A stretch of 10,614 nt of DNA from an uncultured Oscillospiraceae bacterium (GCA_958438185.1 CAUBQU010000024.1:1-10614), one strand, 5' to 3'; positions 1 to 6,598 are shown, counted from the first letter of the stretch. Numbers and translations are program-made. The notes: generated by a model from the letters alone, not told the origin.

Positions 1-282
1 ATTGCAGATAAAGACCAGTTGATCCTCCAGCTTCTGCAGCTGCGTCTGCTCCATGGCCAGGTAGGCATCTTTCAGGATCTGATGGGAGCGGTGGGAGATC
101 AGCCAGTTTCGGATATCGTATTTGTCTTTAAAATAGAGGTAGAACGTCCCCTTGGCGACGCCAGAGTTTTCCACGATATCCGAGACAGAGGTCTTGGCCA
201 GACCCTTGTCAGTAAAGAGCTTTTGCGCGGCGTCCAGCATCGCGTTCCGCTTGAGTCGCTTGTTTTCTTCGACTTTACTCAT
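1..282 (-). CDS. TetR/AcrR-family transcriptional repressor (partial, C-terminus outside window)
   Basis: Ninety-four N-terminal codons are present and the frame is still open at the window edge. The start ATG (280-282) has a GGGGAG ribosome binding site just upstream. Residues 10-57 form a typical TetR DNA-binding domain: helix 1 with LDAAQKLFTDKGL (16-28), then the helix-turn-helix TSVSDIVENSGVAKGTFYLYF (about 31-51), with the family's GVAKGTFYLYF recognition-helix signature. The ligand-binding part begins at about residue 60 and is cut off, so no ligand class can be read. In this family the dimer binds a palindromic operator and lets go when a small molecule binds. The gene is divergent from an MMPL permease, and the shared intergenic region holds two copies of a TGAC-N5-GTCA dyad, so I infer that it represses the permease operon. 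The family call is very secure; target and ligand are inferences. Confidence 0.95.
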   Translation of the reverse strand, partial: MSKVEENKRLKRNAMLDAAQKLFTDKGLAKTSVSDIVENSGVAKGTFYLYFKDKYDIRNWLISHRSHQILKDAYLAMEQTQLQKLEDQLVFICN

Positions 283-341
283 CGAATCTCCCCCTGCAGG
301 CTGCCAGTCCTTGGCCAGCGGCCCTGAAATTAGTCGTGCGC

Positions 342-366
342 TGCGCCGGGCAAGTTACCCGGCGCA
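342..366. other. GC-rich hairpin in the tetR leader
   Basis: TGCGCCGGG (342-350) and CCCGGCGCA (358-366) are perfect inverted 9-mers around a 7-base loop. If the tetR promoter at 395-423 is right, the hairpin lies in the tetR 5' untranslated region, about 20-45 bases after the transcript start and 60 bases before the start codon. There is no T-run after it on either strand, so it is not an ordinary terminator. Its role is unknown. Confidence 0.6.
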
Positions 367-390
367 ATAGGGCTTATCCAGCCCCAACGT

Positions 391-403
391 CGCTATTATA
401 GCG
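391..403. promoter_or_regulatory. Perfect 13-bp palindrome over the tetR -10 box
   Basis: CGCTAT-T-ATAGCG is a perfect inverted repeat with a single central base, and it contains the TATAAT box of the minus-strand tetR promoter. It does not resemble the TGAC-N5-GTCA dyads nearby. It could be an operator for another regulator or a chance extension of an AT-rich -10 box. Confidence 0.4.
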
Positions 404-423
404 GACTGAGAAAAAATATGCAA
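395..423 (-). promoter_or_regulatory. Predicted tetR promoter
   Basis: Read on the minus strand, TTGCAT (418-423) and a consensus TATAAT (395-400) are 17 bases apart, the optimal sigma-70/SigA spacing. Transcription would start near 388, leaving a leader of about 105 bases before the tetR ATG. The -35 box is only half consensus, but the -10 box is perfect. Confidence 0.65.
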
Positions 424-440
424 TAACTTTTCGAAAAAAT

Positions 441-455
441 ATGACGATTCGTCAT
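441..455. promoter_or_regulatory. Putative TetR operator 1 (between the divergent promoters)
   Basis: ATGACGA-T-TCGTCAT is a perfect 15-bp palindrome with core TGAC-N5-GTCA. It sits between the tetR -35 box (418-423) and the permease -35 box (464-469), where a bound dimer could affect both promoters. The same core recurs at 506-518, and a single TGAC half-site lies at 465-468 in the permease -35 box. Size and symmetry suit a TetR-family dimer. Assignment to this TetR protein is inferred from position. Confidence 0.65.
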
Positions 456-463
456 TTTTTATC

Positions 464-492
464 TTGACGAATTGGAAAATATGCGGTACAAT
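464..492 (+). promoter_or_regulatory. Predicted promoter of the MMPL/heptad-protein operon
   Basis: TTGACG (464-469) and TACAAT (487-492) are 17 bases apart, each one base from the sigma-70/SigA consensus. The transcript should start around 499. Dyads TGAC-N5-GTCA lie just upstream and just downstream, so this strong promoter is expected to be held off by a repressor. Confidence 0.85.
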
Positions 493-505
493 GCGAGACG
501 ATAAA

Positions 506-518
506 TGACCGATAGTCA
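506..518. promoter_or_regulatory. Putative TetR operator 2 (in the permease leader)
   Basis: TGAC-CGATA-GTCA repeats the core and spacing of the 441-455 palindrome, 64 bases downstream (about six helical turns). It lies just after the predicted transcript start and before the ribosome binding site, where a bound repressor would block early elongation. The palindrome is limited to the 4-bp arms, so it should be a weaker site than operator 1. Confidence 0.55.
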
Positions 519-523
519 ATTCG

Positions 524-529
524 AGGAGG
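524..529 (+). promoter_or_regulatory. Ribosome binding site that fixes the permease start at 541
   Basis: AGGAGG lies 11 bases before ATG 541. An in-frame ATG at 505 would extend the protein by 12 polar residues, but it begins only about 6 bases after the predicted transcript start and has no ribosome binding site. The start at 541 is therefore preferred. Confidence 0.8.
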
Positions 530-540
530 CGGAACAACCG

Positions 541-2634
541 ATGATTAAGTTTGGACGGTTTATAGCCAAGCATCGCGTCTTGATCCTGATCCTGGCAGTC
601 CTGCTGCTGATCCCTTCTGTGCTGGGATACATCTCTACCAGAGTCAACTACGATGTGCTGACTTATTTGCCGGATGACATTGATACGATGGTAGGCCAGG
701 ACATCCTGATGGATGAGTTTGGCAAGGGCGGATTTTCCATGGTCGTCCTGCAGGGTATGGACGACAAGAATGTCTCCCAGCTGCGGGAGAAGATTTCCAA
801 GGTGGATGGCGTCGCCGATGTGCTGTGGTATGACAGTATCGCGAGCCTGTCCGTTCCGAAGGAGATCCTGCCCCGGGATCTTCTGGATCAATTCCAGAAT
901 GGCGACAGCACCCTGATGCTGGTCTTCTTCACAGAAGGCACGTCCAGCGACAGAACGCTTCAGGCGGTGCAGGATATCCGGGATCTGGCCGGGAAGCAGG
1001 CGCTTGTTGGCGGCATGTCGGCCATCATCGCCGATACGCGGGAGCTGTGCGAGAAGGAAGAGCCCATTTATGTGCTGCTGGCCGTGGCCCTCAGCTGCGT
1101 GGTGCTGGCGCTGACGATGGAATCGCTGCTGCTGCCGGTTTTGTTCTTGGTGAGCATCGGCATGGCCATCCTGTATAACTTGGGGACGAACGTCTTCATG
1201 GGCGAGATCTCCTACATCACAAAGGCGCTGGCAGCGGTGCTGCAATTGGGCGTCACGATGGACTATTCCATCTTCCTCTGGCACAGCTTCACAGAAAACC
1301 TGGAGCGCTACGACGACCGGGAGGAAGCCATGGCCCACGCCATTGCGGAGACCTTCTCCTCCGTCCTCGGCAGCTCGCTGACGACGGTCGCCGGGTTTAT
1401 CGCTCTGTGCTTCATGAGTTTCACCCTGGGCCTGGACCTGGGCATCGTCATGGCAAAGGGCGTCGTGCTGGGCGTCATCGCCTGCGTCACGATCCTGCCG
1501 TCTCTGGTGCTGGTCTTCCATAAGGCGATCAAGAAAACGACCCACAAGGCGCTGCTGCCGGACGTCGGCCGGATCGCCGGCGGCGTGACGAAGCATTATA
1601 AAGTGTTCCTGGTGATCTTCCTGCTGCTGTTGGGCCCGGCCATTTACGGCTACACCCACACCAGCGTGTACTACAACCTGGATTCCTCCCTGCCGGAGGA
1701 CCTGGACAGCGTCCAGGCCAACGCCGCCCTGAGCGATACCTTTGATATGGGCGCGGTCCACATGCTGCTGCTGGATGCCGATACATCGGCGACGGATGTG
1801 CGTCAGATGTCCAAAGACATGGAGGACGTCGACGGCGTCAGCTATGTCTTGGGCCTGGATAGCCTGCTGGGTTCGCGGGTGCCGGAGGATTTCGTGCCGG
1901 ATGATCTGAAGGATATGCTCCAGAGTAAGGATTACAAGCTGGTCCTGATCGGCTCCCAGTATGCCACAGCCAGCGATGAGGTCAACGCGCAGATCACCGA
2001 GCTGCAGAAGATCGCCAAGCGCTATGACGACGGCTCGATGCTCATCGGCGAGGCCCCGTGCACAAAGGACCTGATCACCATCACCGACCATGACTTTGCT
2101 GTGGTCAGCACCGTGTCCATCGGCTTGGTGTTCCTGATCATCGCCTTGGTGCTGCGGTCGGTGGTGCTGCCGATCTTGCTGGTGGCGATCATCGAATTTG
2201 CGATCTTTATCAATATGGGCATCCCGGCGTATACCGGAACGGTCCTGCCCTTCATCGCATCCATCGTCATCGGCACCATTCAGCTGGGCGCCACGGTAGA
2301 CTATGCGATCCTGATGACCAACCGGTATCTGGCAGAGCGAAAGGGCGGCCAAGGCAAACGCGACGCGGTCCGTATCGCGCTGGAGACCTCGGCAAAATCC
2401 ATCATGGTCTCCGCGCTGGGCTTCTTCGCTGCGACCTTCGGCGTCGGCCTGTATTCCGAAGTAGATTTGATCAGTGCTCTGTGCTCGCTGATGGCGCGCG
2501 GTGCATTGATTAGTATGGCAGTGGTCTTGCTGATCTTGCCGTCGGCCCTGTATGTGTTCGACCGGCCCATCCTGGCAACGACCTATGGTGCAAAGTGTGC
2601 GATGCGTGCGCATGAGCAAAAGCAGGAGGTATGA
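541..2634 (+). CDS. MMPL/RND-superfamily permease (12 transmembrane segments)
   Basis: A 697-residue membrane transporter of the MMPL branch of the RND superfamily, close in size to Bacillus YdfJ-type proteins. Layout: TM1 (about 12-30), an outer domain (31-170), five TM segments (about 176-345), TM7 (about 354-374), a second outer domain (375-515) and five more TM segments (about 519-685). The two halves are clear duplicates: VDGVADVLWYDS (88-99) matches VDGVSYVLGLDS (430-441), and each outer domain starts with a LPxDxD-like segment. Each half keeps the Asp-Tyr pair known as the proton relay of MmpL proteins: D241-Y242 in GVTMDYSIF and D587-Y588 in GATVDYAIL. It should therefore be a proton-driven exporter of lipids or amphiphilic compounds; the substrate cannot be read. 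The outer domains are compact and lack the long coiled coil of some mycobacterial MmpLs. It is cotranscribed with the heptad protein 5 bases downstream and probably controlled by the divergent TetR gene. Confidence 0.94.
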   Translation: MIKFGRFIAKHRVLILILAVLLLIPSVLGYISTRVNYDVLTYLPDDIDTMVGQDILMDEFGKGGFSMVVLQGMDDKNVSQLREKISKVDGVADVLWYDSIASLSVPKEILPRDLLDQFQNGDSTLMLVFFTEGTSSDRTLQAVQDIRDLAGKQALVGGMSAIIADTRELCEKEEPIYVLLAVALSCVVLALTMESLLLPVLFLVSIGMAILYNLGTNVFMGEISYITKALAAVLQLGVTMDYSIFLWHSFTENLERYDDREEAMAHAIAETFSSVLGSSLTTVAGFIALCFMSFTLGLDLGIVMAKGVVLGVIACVTILPSLVLVFHKAIKKTTHKALLPDVGRIAGGVTKHYKVFLVIFLLLLGPAIYGYTHTSVYYNLDSSLPEDLDSVQANAALSDTFDMGAVHMLLLDADTSATDVRQMSKDMEDVDGVSYVLGLDSLLGSRVPEDFVPDDLKDMLQSKDYKLVLIGSQYATASDEVNAQITELQKIAKRYDDGSMLIGEAPCTKDLITITDHDFAVVSTVSIGLVFLIIALVLRSVVLPILLVAIIEFAIFINMGIPAYTGTVLPFIASIVIGTIQLGATVDYAILMTNRYLAERKGGQGKRDAVRIALETSAKSIMVSALGFFAATFGVGLYSEVDLISALCSLMARGALISMAVVLLILPSALYVFDRPILATTYGAKCAMRAHEQKQEV

Positions 2635-2639
2635 TTACG

Positions 2640-4592
2640 ATGAAAATGCAGTGGAAACGGCTGGGCAGCGGCCTGTTGGCTGCCGGATTTATGCTCTCGA
2701 CGCTGGGGGTCGGCGCAATGGCGGCCCAGAGCCCGGTGGAAAAGGATGAGACGGTCTACGCCATCGCCGGTGCAGACGGCAGTGTGACGGAGACGATCGT
2801 CTCCGATTGGCTGAAAAATACGAACCTGGAGGATGTCCTGAAAGACAGCTCCAGCCTGAGTGATATTGAAGTCGTCAAGGGCGACGCGACAATGTCCGGC
2901 AGCGGCGAAAGCCTCTCCTGGGATACCAAAGGCGGCGATGTCTACTACCAGGGCAAGTCTTCTGAGGCGCTGCCCGTGGGCGTCAGCTTCACGTACTTGC
3001 TGGACGGCAAGAAGATCGCCCCGGAGGATCTGGCAGGCAAAAGCGGCAAGCTGACCATTCAGATCCAGTATACCAACAACGAGAAAAAGACGGTGGATGT
3101 CGGCGGCACGCAGCGGACGATGTACGTCCCCTTCCTGATGGTGACGGGCCTGCTGCTGGACAGCGATTGCATCAGCAACGTGGAAATTGACCACGGCATG
3201 GTGGAAAACGACGGCGACCGGACGATCATCCTGGGCTATGGCCTACCGGGCCTGGCCGACAGCCTGCAGCTGAGCGGCGACTTTGATATCCCGGAGCTGT
3301 CAGATTCTGTGACCGTGACGGCGGATGTGGAAGACTTCTCCCTGGATATGACGCTGACCATGGCCAGCAGTGATCTGCTCAACGATCTGGACGTGGACAC
3401 CGACGCGACTGCCGATGAGCTGGAGAGCTCACTGAATGAGCTGGAGGACGCGGCGCAGCAGCTGGTCGACGGCACCGCAGAGCTGCTGGACGGCGCAACG
3501 GAGCTGGCCGACGGCAGCGTGACCCTGAAAAATGGCGCGGCCAGCCTGGCCGACGGTGCCGCTAGCCTGGACACGGGCATCGGCACGCTGAAAACCGGCG
3601 CTGGCACGCTGGCCGGATATACCCTGAGCTTGCAGGATGGCACCGGTACTCTGAAAGACGGCATTGCCGCGGCCAAAGAAGGCGCTGCCAGCCTGTATAC
3701 AGGGCTTGCAAATGCGAAGACTGGCGCAGGGACGCTGCAGGCCGGTCTTGCAGATCTGAAAACAAGCCTGACGGGGCTGCAGCAGCTTGCGCAGACCATG
3801 TCCAGCGACCTGGACGCTGCCTATGCCGCCGGGGAGAAGGTCACAACGGCCCGGGACAGTGCAGTCGACGAACTGACGAATTCCATCACGGCGCTGGAGA
3901 CGGCAAAGACGGCGCTGCTTGCTGCAACGCCGGATGCAGATACTACGGACCTCGATAACGCCATTGCCGAGCTGCAGACGCAGATCACGGCCCTGAAGGG
4001 TTTGAGTGCGCCGACGAAGGACGCGAGTGTTTCGGCTGTGCAGATGAAAGTCGCTGGCGGCTTTGTCGGTGTCCTGGGTGACAAAGGCATCGGCGCGCTG
4101 CAGGCAGGCGCTGGCCAGTTGGTCAGCGGCGCAGATCAGTTGCTGGCCGGCGCAGGTGCGCTGCAGTCTGGTTTGGAGGATGCACTGGCAGGTGCGGGCA
4201 CGCTGCAGGCGGGTGCGACCAGCCTGAACGCGGGTGCCCAGAGCCTGGCACAGGGCATCGGCCAGGTGGCCGCGGGCAGCGCCAGCCTCAAGGCAGGCTC
4301 TAAGACGCTCTATGACGGCACCGTGAGCCTGGCCGAGGGCGCGGCTGCTTTGCAGTCCGGCGCTGAGACGCTGCGCGACGGGATGGAAGAATTCCAGGCC
4401 GACGGCATTGAAAAGCTTTGCAGCCTCTATCGGGACAATATCCCGGCGCTCATCGACCGCCTGACGGCCCTGCAGGACCTGGCGAAGGATTACAACAGCT
4501 TCTCTGGCCTGGCCGACGGCGCAGAGGGGCATGTGAAATTCCTCATCCGGACCGAAGGCATCGGGACGGATACGACAGACGAGAGCAAATAA
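2640..4592 (+). CDS. Secreted Leu-x-x-Gly heptad-repeat protein, partner of the MMPL permease
   Basis: A 650-residue exported protein. The start at 2640 is chosen because AGGAGG (2624-2629) stands 10 bases before it; ATG 2631 is in frame but only one base from that site. Residues 1-28 form a signal peptide (MQWKR, hydrophobic stretch, cleavage near AMA-AQ). Residues 30-270 look beta-rich, with YYQGKSSEALPVGVSFTYLL (102-121) and LAGKSGKL segments like those I recall in other clostridial heptad proteins. Two arms of Leu-x-x-Gly heptads follow (275-386 and 487-591), separated by a helical linker with a PDADT turn at 431-435. The C-terminus carries YNSFSGLADGAEGHVKF (about 620-636) and ends without a membrane anchor or LPxTG motif. 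Such heptads also occur in the outer part of YhgE/Pip-type proteins, but their ABC-2-like membrane segments are absent here. Tight linkage to the permease suggests an outer adaptor or stalk; this is inference. The exact family is not known to me. Confidence 0.85.
   Translation: MKMQWKRLGSGLLAAGFMLSTLGVGAMAAQSPVEKDETVYAIAGADGSVTETIVSDWLKNTNLEDVLKDSSSLSDIEVVKGDATMSGSGESLSWDTKGGDVYYQGKSSEALPVGVSFTYLLDGKKIAPEDLAGKSGKLTIQIQYTNNEKKTVDVGGTQRTMYVPFLMVTGLLLDSDCISNVEIDHGMVENDGDRTIILGYGLPGLADSLQLSGDFDIPELSDSVTVTADVEDFSLDMTLTMASSDLLNDLDVDTDATADELESSLNELEDAAQQLVDGTAELLDGATELADGSVTLKNGAASLADGAASLDTGIGTLKTGAGTLAGYTLSLQDGTGTLKDGIAAAKEGAASLYTGLANAKTGAGTLQAGLADLKTSLTGLQQLAQTMSSDLDAAYAAGEKVTTARDSAVDELTNSITALETAKTALLAATPDADTTDLDNAIAELQTQITALKGLSAPTKDASVSAVQMKVAGGFVGVLGDKGIGALQAGAGQLVSGADQLLAGAGALQSGLEDALAGAGTLQAGATSLNAGAQSLAQGIGQVAAGSASLKAGSKTLYDGTVSLAEGAAALQSGAETLRDGMEEFQADGIEKLCSLYRDNIPALIDRLTALQDLAKDYNSFSGLADGAEGHVKFLIRTEGIGTDTTDESK
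3462..3797 (+). repeat. Heptad arm 1: 16 consecutive Leu-x-x-Gly heptads
   Basis: Residues 275-386 of the heptad protein form 16 uninterrupted 7-residue units (21 bases each). Leu occupies the first position in 14 of 16 units and Gly the fourth in 13 of 16. Breaks are AGY in unit 8 and the last two units, which lose the Gly. The repeat is at protein level; the DNA has diverged and is not an exact tandem array. Confidence 0.9.
4098..4412 (+). repeat. Heptad arm 2: 15 consecutive Leu-x-x-Gly heptads
   Basis: Residues 487-591 form 15 units. Gly is at the fourth position in 14 and Leu at the first in 12, the others having Ala, Val or Phe. Units such as LQAGAGQ, LQSGLED and LQAGATS are rich in small residues (Ala, Gly, Ser), which suits close helix packing against arm 1. 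Confidence 0.9.
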
Positions 4593-4649
4593 GCAAGAAA
4601 AGCAGATCAATCCTCCGAAACGTACAGCAAAAAATTACAACAAAAACGG

Positions 4650-4682
4650 AACCGGCGAAGGGAAGTGCTCCCTTCGCCGGTT
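4650..4682. terminator. Bidirectional intrinsic terminator between converging operons
   Basis: A perfect 14-bp stem (4650-4663 with 4669-4682) closes a 5-base loop. On the plus strand it lies 57 bases after the heptad-protein stop but is followed only by TTTCC. On the minus strand it is followed by a better U-run (CCGTTTTTGTTGT), so it should end the transketolase/rsmG operon most efficiently and both transcripts to some degree. Confidence 0.85.
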
Positions 4683-4711
4683 TCCTATGCACATCTTTTT
4701 GCCGAATAGAT

Positions 4712-4747
4712 CGCGCGGGCCGGGAGAATTTCCTCTCAGCCCGCGCG
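4712..4747. other. GC-rich hairpin just after the ADP-ribosylglycohydrolase stop
   Basis: CGCGCGGGC (4712-4720) and GCCCGCGCG (4739-4747) pair around an 18-base loop. It lies 17 bases past the minus-strand stop at 4765 and before the T-run terminator at 4650-4682. It has no T-run of its own and may protect the 3' end of the operon mRNA. Confidence 0.5.
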
Positions 4748-4764
4748 GCGTTTGCAAAGGCCCG

Positions 4765-5874
4765 CTATTCTGCCCAGCGGCCCTCCAGATATTTTCGAGA
4801 CCAGTCTTCGTCGTAGAAATTGGAGTCTTTTTGCATCCGGCAGTCGCACCAGAGGTCCCGGGCAATCTCGTCGATGACGCCCCGCAGCTCCAGCGGCTCC
4901 AGATCATACTCCGGCAGTCCCTCCATGCCCAGCATGGCGCCCTGCAGGTTCCCGCAGATGGACGCGACGGTGTCGCTGTCGCCATCGTGATTGACAGCGG
5001 CAATGACGCTGCTTTCAAAATCCGTGCCATAGCGCACGGCGCAGAAGACAGCCATGGCCAGCGCCTCCGGCCCGTTCCAGCCCTCGCCCAGCATTTGCAG
5101 GGCCTGCCGGTCCGGTAGACTGCTGCGGGCCAAGGACAGAGCCTTCTTTAAAGGCGTGACGATGCCGTCGGCCGGGTAGCTGGAAAAGCCGTGCAGCATC
5201 GCGCGGACGGTGTCGTCGATGAGATCCGGCCAGTCGTCGTGGGTCGCACCGCAGTAGATAATGCAGTTGATCATATGCACCAGCGCTGCCGCCGGCATCC
5301 ACCCGGCGACATTGCCGTGGGTGATGGCTGCGGCCTCTGCGCCCAAGCGGTCGATCTCTGTCTGAGGCATCTGGCGCGGGTCAAAAAAAGCGCCGATGGG
5401 CGCGACACGCATGACACCGGCGCTGCCCTTGGAACTGTTGGTCGGATGCTCGATGGTGCCGATGGCCTTGTCCGAGAGCACCTGGATGCAGGTGACTGCC
5501 GGGGCCCGCCGGTGATGCAGCTCCGGTACCTGGTTCAGCCAGCAGTACGCCTTTTGTGCGCTGTTTTGCTGGACCATGCGCTGGGTCTTGATCCAGTCCA
5601 GGTATGCAATGGTGAGATATCCGGCATACGGGCCCATGACGCCGCGCATGCAGCCCCGGGTCTTGCCCAGCAGCAGGCCGTTTGCGGTGTAGAGTGACAG
5701 CTGGGTATCGTCGGAGATCTCCGCATAGCCGTTGGTGAGGTCGTAGCCTAGGATACCGTCCTTGCCATATTTTTTCTGGATCTGCTCAAAGGTCAGAAAT
5801 TCGACCGGATAGCCGAAGGCGTCTCCGATCGCGCCGCCCAGCATTGTGGCGCGGATTCTGCTCTGGTCGCGCAT
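4765..5874 (-). CDS. ADP-ribosylglycohydrolase family protein (DraG/ARH-like)
   Basis: A 369-residue enzyme of the ADP-ribosylglycohydrolase family, which cuts ADP-ribose from modified proteins or other acceptors with a two-metal (Mg/Mn) centre. The N-terminus has the signature GGAIGDAFGYPVEF (13-26). The metal and substrate residues are visible: S54-D55-D56-T57-Q58 in the first loop and D299, D301 and T302 in NHDGDSDTVAS (295-305). SSKGSAGVMRVAPIG (147-161) and HGNVAGW (186-192) are further family motifs, so the enzyme should be active. It is somewhat longer than DraG itself (about 300 residues); the extra is mainly the C-terminal tail from about 320. The start has AAAGGAG 7-8 bases upstream. 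It is the last gene of the transketolase/rsmG operon, 24 bases after rsmG. No ADP-ribosyltransferase is in the window, so the substrate is unknown. Confidence 0.93.
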   Translation of the reverse strand: MRDQSRIRATMLGGAIGDAFGYPVEFLTFEQIQKKYGKDGILGYDLTNGYAEISDDTQLSLYTANGLLLGKTRGCMRGVMGPYAGYLTIAYLDWIKTQRMVQQNSAQKAYCWLNQVPELHHRRAPAVTCIQVLSDKAIGTIEHPTNSSKGSAGVMRVAPIGAFFDPRQMPQTEIDRLGAEAAAITHGNVAGWMPAAALVHMINCIIYCGATHDDWPDLIDDTVRAMLHGFSSYPADGIVTPLKKALSLARSSLPDRQALQMLGEGWNGPEALAMAVFCAVRYGTDFESSVIAAVNHDGDSDTVASICGNLQGAMLGMEGLPEYDLEPLELRGVIDEIARDLWCDCRMQKDSNFYDEDWSRKYLEGRWAE

Positions 5875-5898
5875 GGCGGCGCTCCTTTCTATGTCTTG

Positions 5899-6594
5899 CT
5901 ACAGGGGGGATTGCCGGATCTGGGCAAAGCGCCGCGGATACCGCTGCGGCGTCGCGCGCTCCTTGCGGATGACGACGACCCGGTGTACCGCGTCCGCGAT
6001 GGGATATTCGGCGATTTTTTCGATTCTGCCGCCCAGCAGGCGGATCGCCCGGGCGGCTTCGTCCGCTTCCTGCTGCGCCGCGGCGCCCTTCATAGCCAGA
6101 AAGACGCCGCCGGGCTGCACAAAGGGCAGGGCCAGCTCTGCCAGGACCGGCAGCCGGGCGACAGCCCGGGAGACGGCGATGGCATACGTCTCCCGGCAGC
6201 CGGAGACATACTCCTCTGCCCGGGCTGCGACGCACTGCGCCTGCAGCCCGAGGGCGGGGAGGACCTCCTCCCGCAGCCAGCCGATGCGTTTTGCCGTGCT
6301 GTCCAGCAGGGTCAGGTCGAGATCCGGCTGGGCGATCAGCAGCGGGATGCCGGGAAATCCGGCCCCGCAGCCGATGTCGATGACCTTTTTGCCGCCAAAG
6401 TCCGCCAGCTGCAAAAGGGCCAGGCAGTCGAGAAAGTGCAGCTGCGCGACCGCTTCCGGCTCTGTGATGGCCGTCAGGTTCATCACCTGGTTTTTCTCCA
6501 GCAGCATGGCGCCGTACTGGCACAACTGCCCGATCTGCGTCGGGGTCAGCTGCAGCTGCCCACTTTGGACGGCAGCCTCCAGCGTTTTTCTCAT
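5899..6594 (-). CDS. rsmG: 16S rRNA (guanine-527-N7)-methyltransferase RsmG (GidB)
   Basis: A 231-residue SAM-dependent methyltransferase of usual RsmG length, which methylates N7 of G527 in the 530 loop of 16S rRNA. Visible motifs: NLTAI (39-43); the SAM-binding loop DIGCGAGFPGIPL (73-85); LLDSTAKR (97-103 region), which holds the acidic residue at the end of strand 2; ARAEE (124-128); SRAVARL (142-148); and the basic C-terminal YPRRFAQIRQSPL (219-231), where many homologues have YPRK. It starts 4 bases after the transketolase C-subunit stop and has no clear AGGAGG site, so translation is probably coupled to that gene. rsmG is often found beside mnmG/gidA; here it is in a carbon-metabolism operon. 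Loss of this enzyme gives low-level streptomycin resistance in several bacteria. Confidence 0.97.
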   Translation of the reverse strand: MRKTLEAAVQSGQLQLTPTQIGQLCQYGAMLLEKNQVMNLTAITEPEAVAQLHFLDCLALLQLADFGGKKVIDIGCGAGFPGIPLLIAQPDLDLTLLDSTAKRIGWLREEVLPALGLQAQCVAARAEEYVSGCRETYAIAVSRAVARLPVLAELALPFVQPGGVFLAMKGAAAQQEADEAARAIRLLGGRIEKIAEYPIADAVHRVVVIRKERATPQRYPRRFAQIRQSPL

Positions 6595-6598
6595 AGGC

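Noticed and set aside
355..2619. 754-codon open frame on the minus strand opposite the permease
   Set aside because: Its composition is rich in His, Gln and Asp with no domain or membrane segment. It mirrors the GC-rich codons of the permease, whose Asp-Tyr motifs and duplicated halves show which strand codes.
3462..4412. Possible CRISPR or DNA tandem array
   Set aside because: The 21-base periodicity comes from protein heptads. Units differ in sequence and there is no constant repeat with unique spacers.
3429..4610. 393-codon minus-strand frame with apparent 7-residue periodicity
   Set aside because: The periodicity is the antisense image of the Leu-x-x-Gly heptads. There is no ribosome binding site and the composition is Gln/Cys/Arg-rich and implausible.
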